From positions 41,522,037-41,586,036 of the forward strand of contig OU015525.1 of NCBI GenBank assembly GCA_907165065.1: a stretch of 64,000 nucleotides of DNA, given 5' to 3'. Below the pieces are notes generated by a model. The model had not been told where the DNA came from and did no database searches. It was given only the letters and a program-made list of their open reading frames with translations. Shown here piece by piece: positions 62,901 through 64,000 of this stretch. Source of the DNA: Caprimulgus europaeus. Lineage: Eukaryota > Chordata > Aves > Caprimulgiformes > Caprimulgidae. Within the stretch, counting starts at the first letter, position 1; each line of letters begins with the position of its first letter. A program made the position numbers and the translations under genes.

Positions 62901-64000
62901 AGGCTATCATACCATTAGTACTCTGCACAGTGTATAATTACAGAAACTGGAGAATATTCTGGGTTTGCAGTTTCTCTATTGTGGGACTGTTCAGTAAACT
63001 TGACTGGCAGCTTCTCTGTTATTTTTTTTTTTCTTTAACCATCAGGGAATCAAGTTGTGCAGTCATTTTGAGTGACAGCTAAAGAAAACTGATTAATAAG
63101 CAAACACCCCAGACTTCATTTCAAAAATGCAAATACTATCCAGAAAAAGGAATTGAAGTAGCCAGTTTGTATAATAAATTATTTTATAAGGCATGCATGA
63201 TAACAGAACTGAGGAAAAATGGGATGCCAATCCAGGTGGGCTGCATGCATCAAGCATCCACAGCACAGCACAAGATGCCTTTACATCCCGAAAGGCAAAC
63301 ACTGCATACCTTAGCTAAAATGCCAATTAATTATATAAATTAATATAATTACTTTCCTCATTTTTTGTTTCCTGGGGTGAAATTAATCAAAGTACCCTTT
63401 GCACCTTTGAAGACAAATTCTTAAATAATCACACATATTTGTCATACGAAATGCAGGTCCTTGGCCCTCAAAGTTGCTGGAGAGCCGAATGAGGGAGTTT
63501 GCCAATATGTTAACCTGGAATAAATTAAAGCATCTTGAAGGTGGCCATCATTTGCCTTTGCTGCTGACAGTTTTAAACGACTATTGATTCAGCTGATGAG
63601 CTTTGGAGAAGCGTAGCCAAGTCGCCTTTCCTGGGGCCATGCTCTTTGTATGGGAGGGAACAGATACTTGTCTTCCATCCCCACCAGGGGATTGTTGCAC
63701 AACTGGATGGTTGCAGTCACTGGCTGTGAATTAAGGGCTGCTCTGTGGTGGGAGTGATTGCCTGTGTTTGTGAAATAGGTCAGCTTGCCAAGAAATGCAA
63801 GGTTGTTCCCTCAGTTACAAAGCATCAACGTCCCAGAAAACCATTTAAGCTAAATATTTGAGAGAGAAGAGGGTGAGGGAGGAAGGAAAGTGGAGCAAAG
63901 GTTTAGTGGGTTGTAAGCAACTAGAAAACACGTCTGATTCTTTCCATGAGGAAAAACAGGGCTCTCCAAAACTGCTTTCAGTACAGGCATGTAGTCACAC
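56976..64000 (-). other. XKR4: XKR4 intron, distal part of window
   Basis: No exon, RNA gene or recognisable interspersed repeat was found. A small palindrome ATGCCTGAATTTCAGGCAT lies near 57912. The last 550 bp (63450-64000) is less AT-rich and non-repetitive, and could be conserved regulatory DNA. Confidence 0.55.

Overview
The window is vertebrate nuclear DNA, almost certainly from a bird and probably a neoavian one. It carries CR1 LINE fragments with the avian-type 3' end (imperfect ATTCTATGA-like tail), an avian-type solo retroviral LTR, split genes with GT-AG introns, AT-rich non-coding DNA and long introns. Prokaryote-style features (operons, ribosome binding sites, CRISPR) are absent. 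Most open frames of 60-150 codons are chance frames.

Two protein-coding genes are recognisable and they converge. On the + strand, from the left edge to about 13.2 kb, lies the 3' half of TMEM68, an ER acyltransferase-like protein now linked to an alternative triglyceride-synthesis route. Four coding exons are visible (4499-4692, 6826-6886, 8767-8906, 10967-11071), then a roughly 2.1 kb 3' UTR ending at an AATAAA followed by a GU-rich element. On the - strand, 44423 to 43477 is the last coding exon of XKR4, a caspase-activated phospholipid scramblase. Everything from 44424 to the right edge appears to be the large last intron of XKR4. The TMEM68-XKR4 pairing matches the human 8q12 neighbourhood in inverted orientation, which supports both calls.

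Region by region: 1-972 is a CR1 3' portion; 973-13190 is TMEM68 introns, exons and 3' UTR, including a 19-bp C-rich minisatellite beside a splice acceptor and a pre-miRNA-sized hairpin. 13.2-26.3 kb is the intergenic space, with two more long hairpins, a pure A31 tract, a decayed LTR-like element with a duplicated block of about 154 bp, a CR1 copy and a GC-rich ORF island. 26.35-43.48 kb has no interspersed repeat I could recognise and may be a very long XKR4 3' UTR ending at a minus-strand AATAAA (26366-26371). 44.4-64 kb is XKR4 intron with a solo LTR (about 52.87-53.83 kb), one young-looking CR1 fragment and one older one.

The two genes share no pathway beyond both acting in membrane lipid biology, so the linkage is positional synteny. 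I see no convincing new gene system. The best leads are the intronic hairpins, the G-quadruplex-prone minisatellite next to a TMEM68 acceptor, and the possible 17 kb XKR4 3' UTR.
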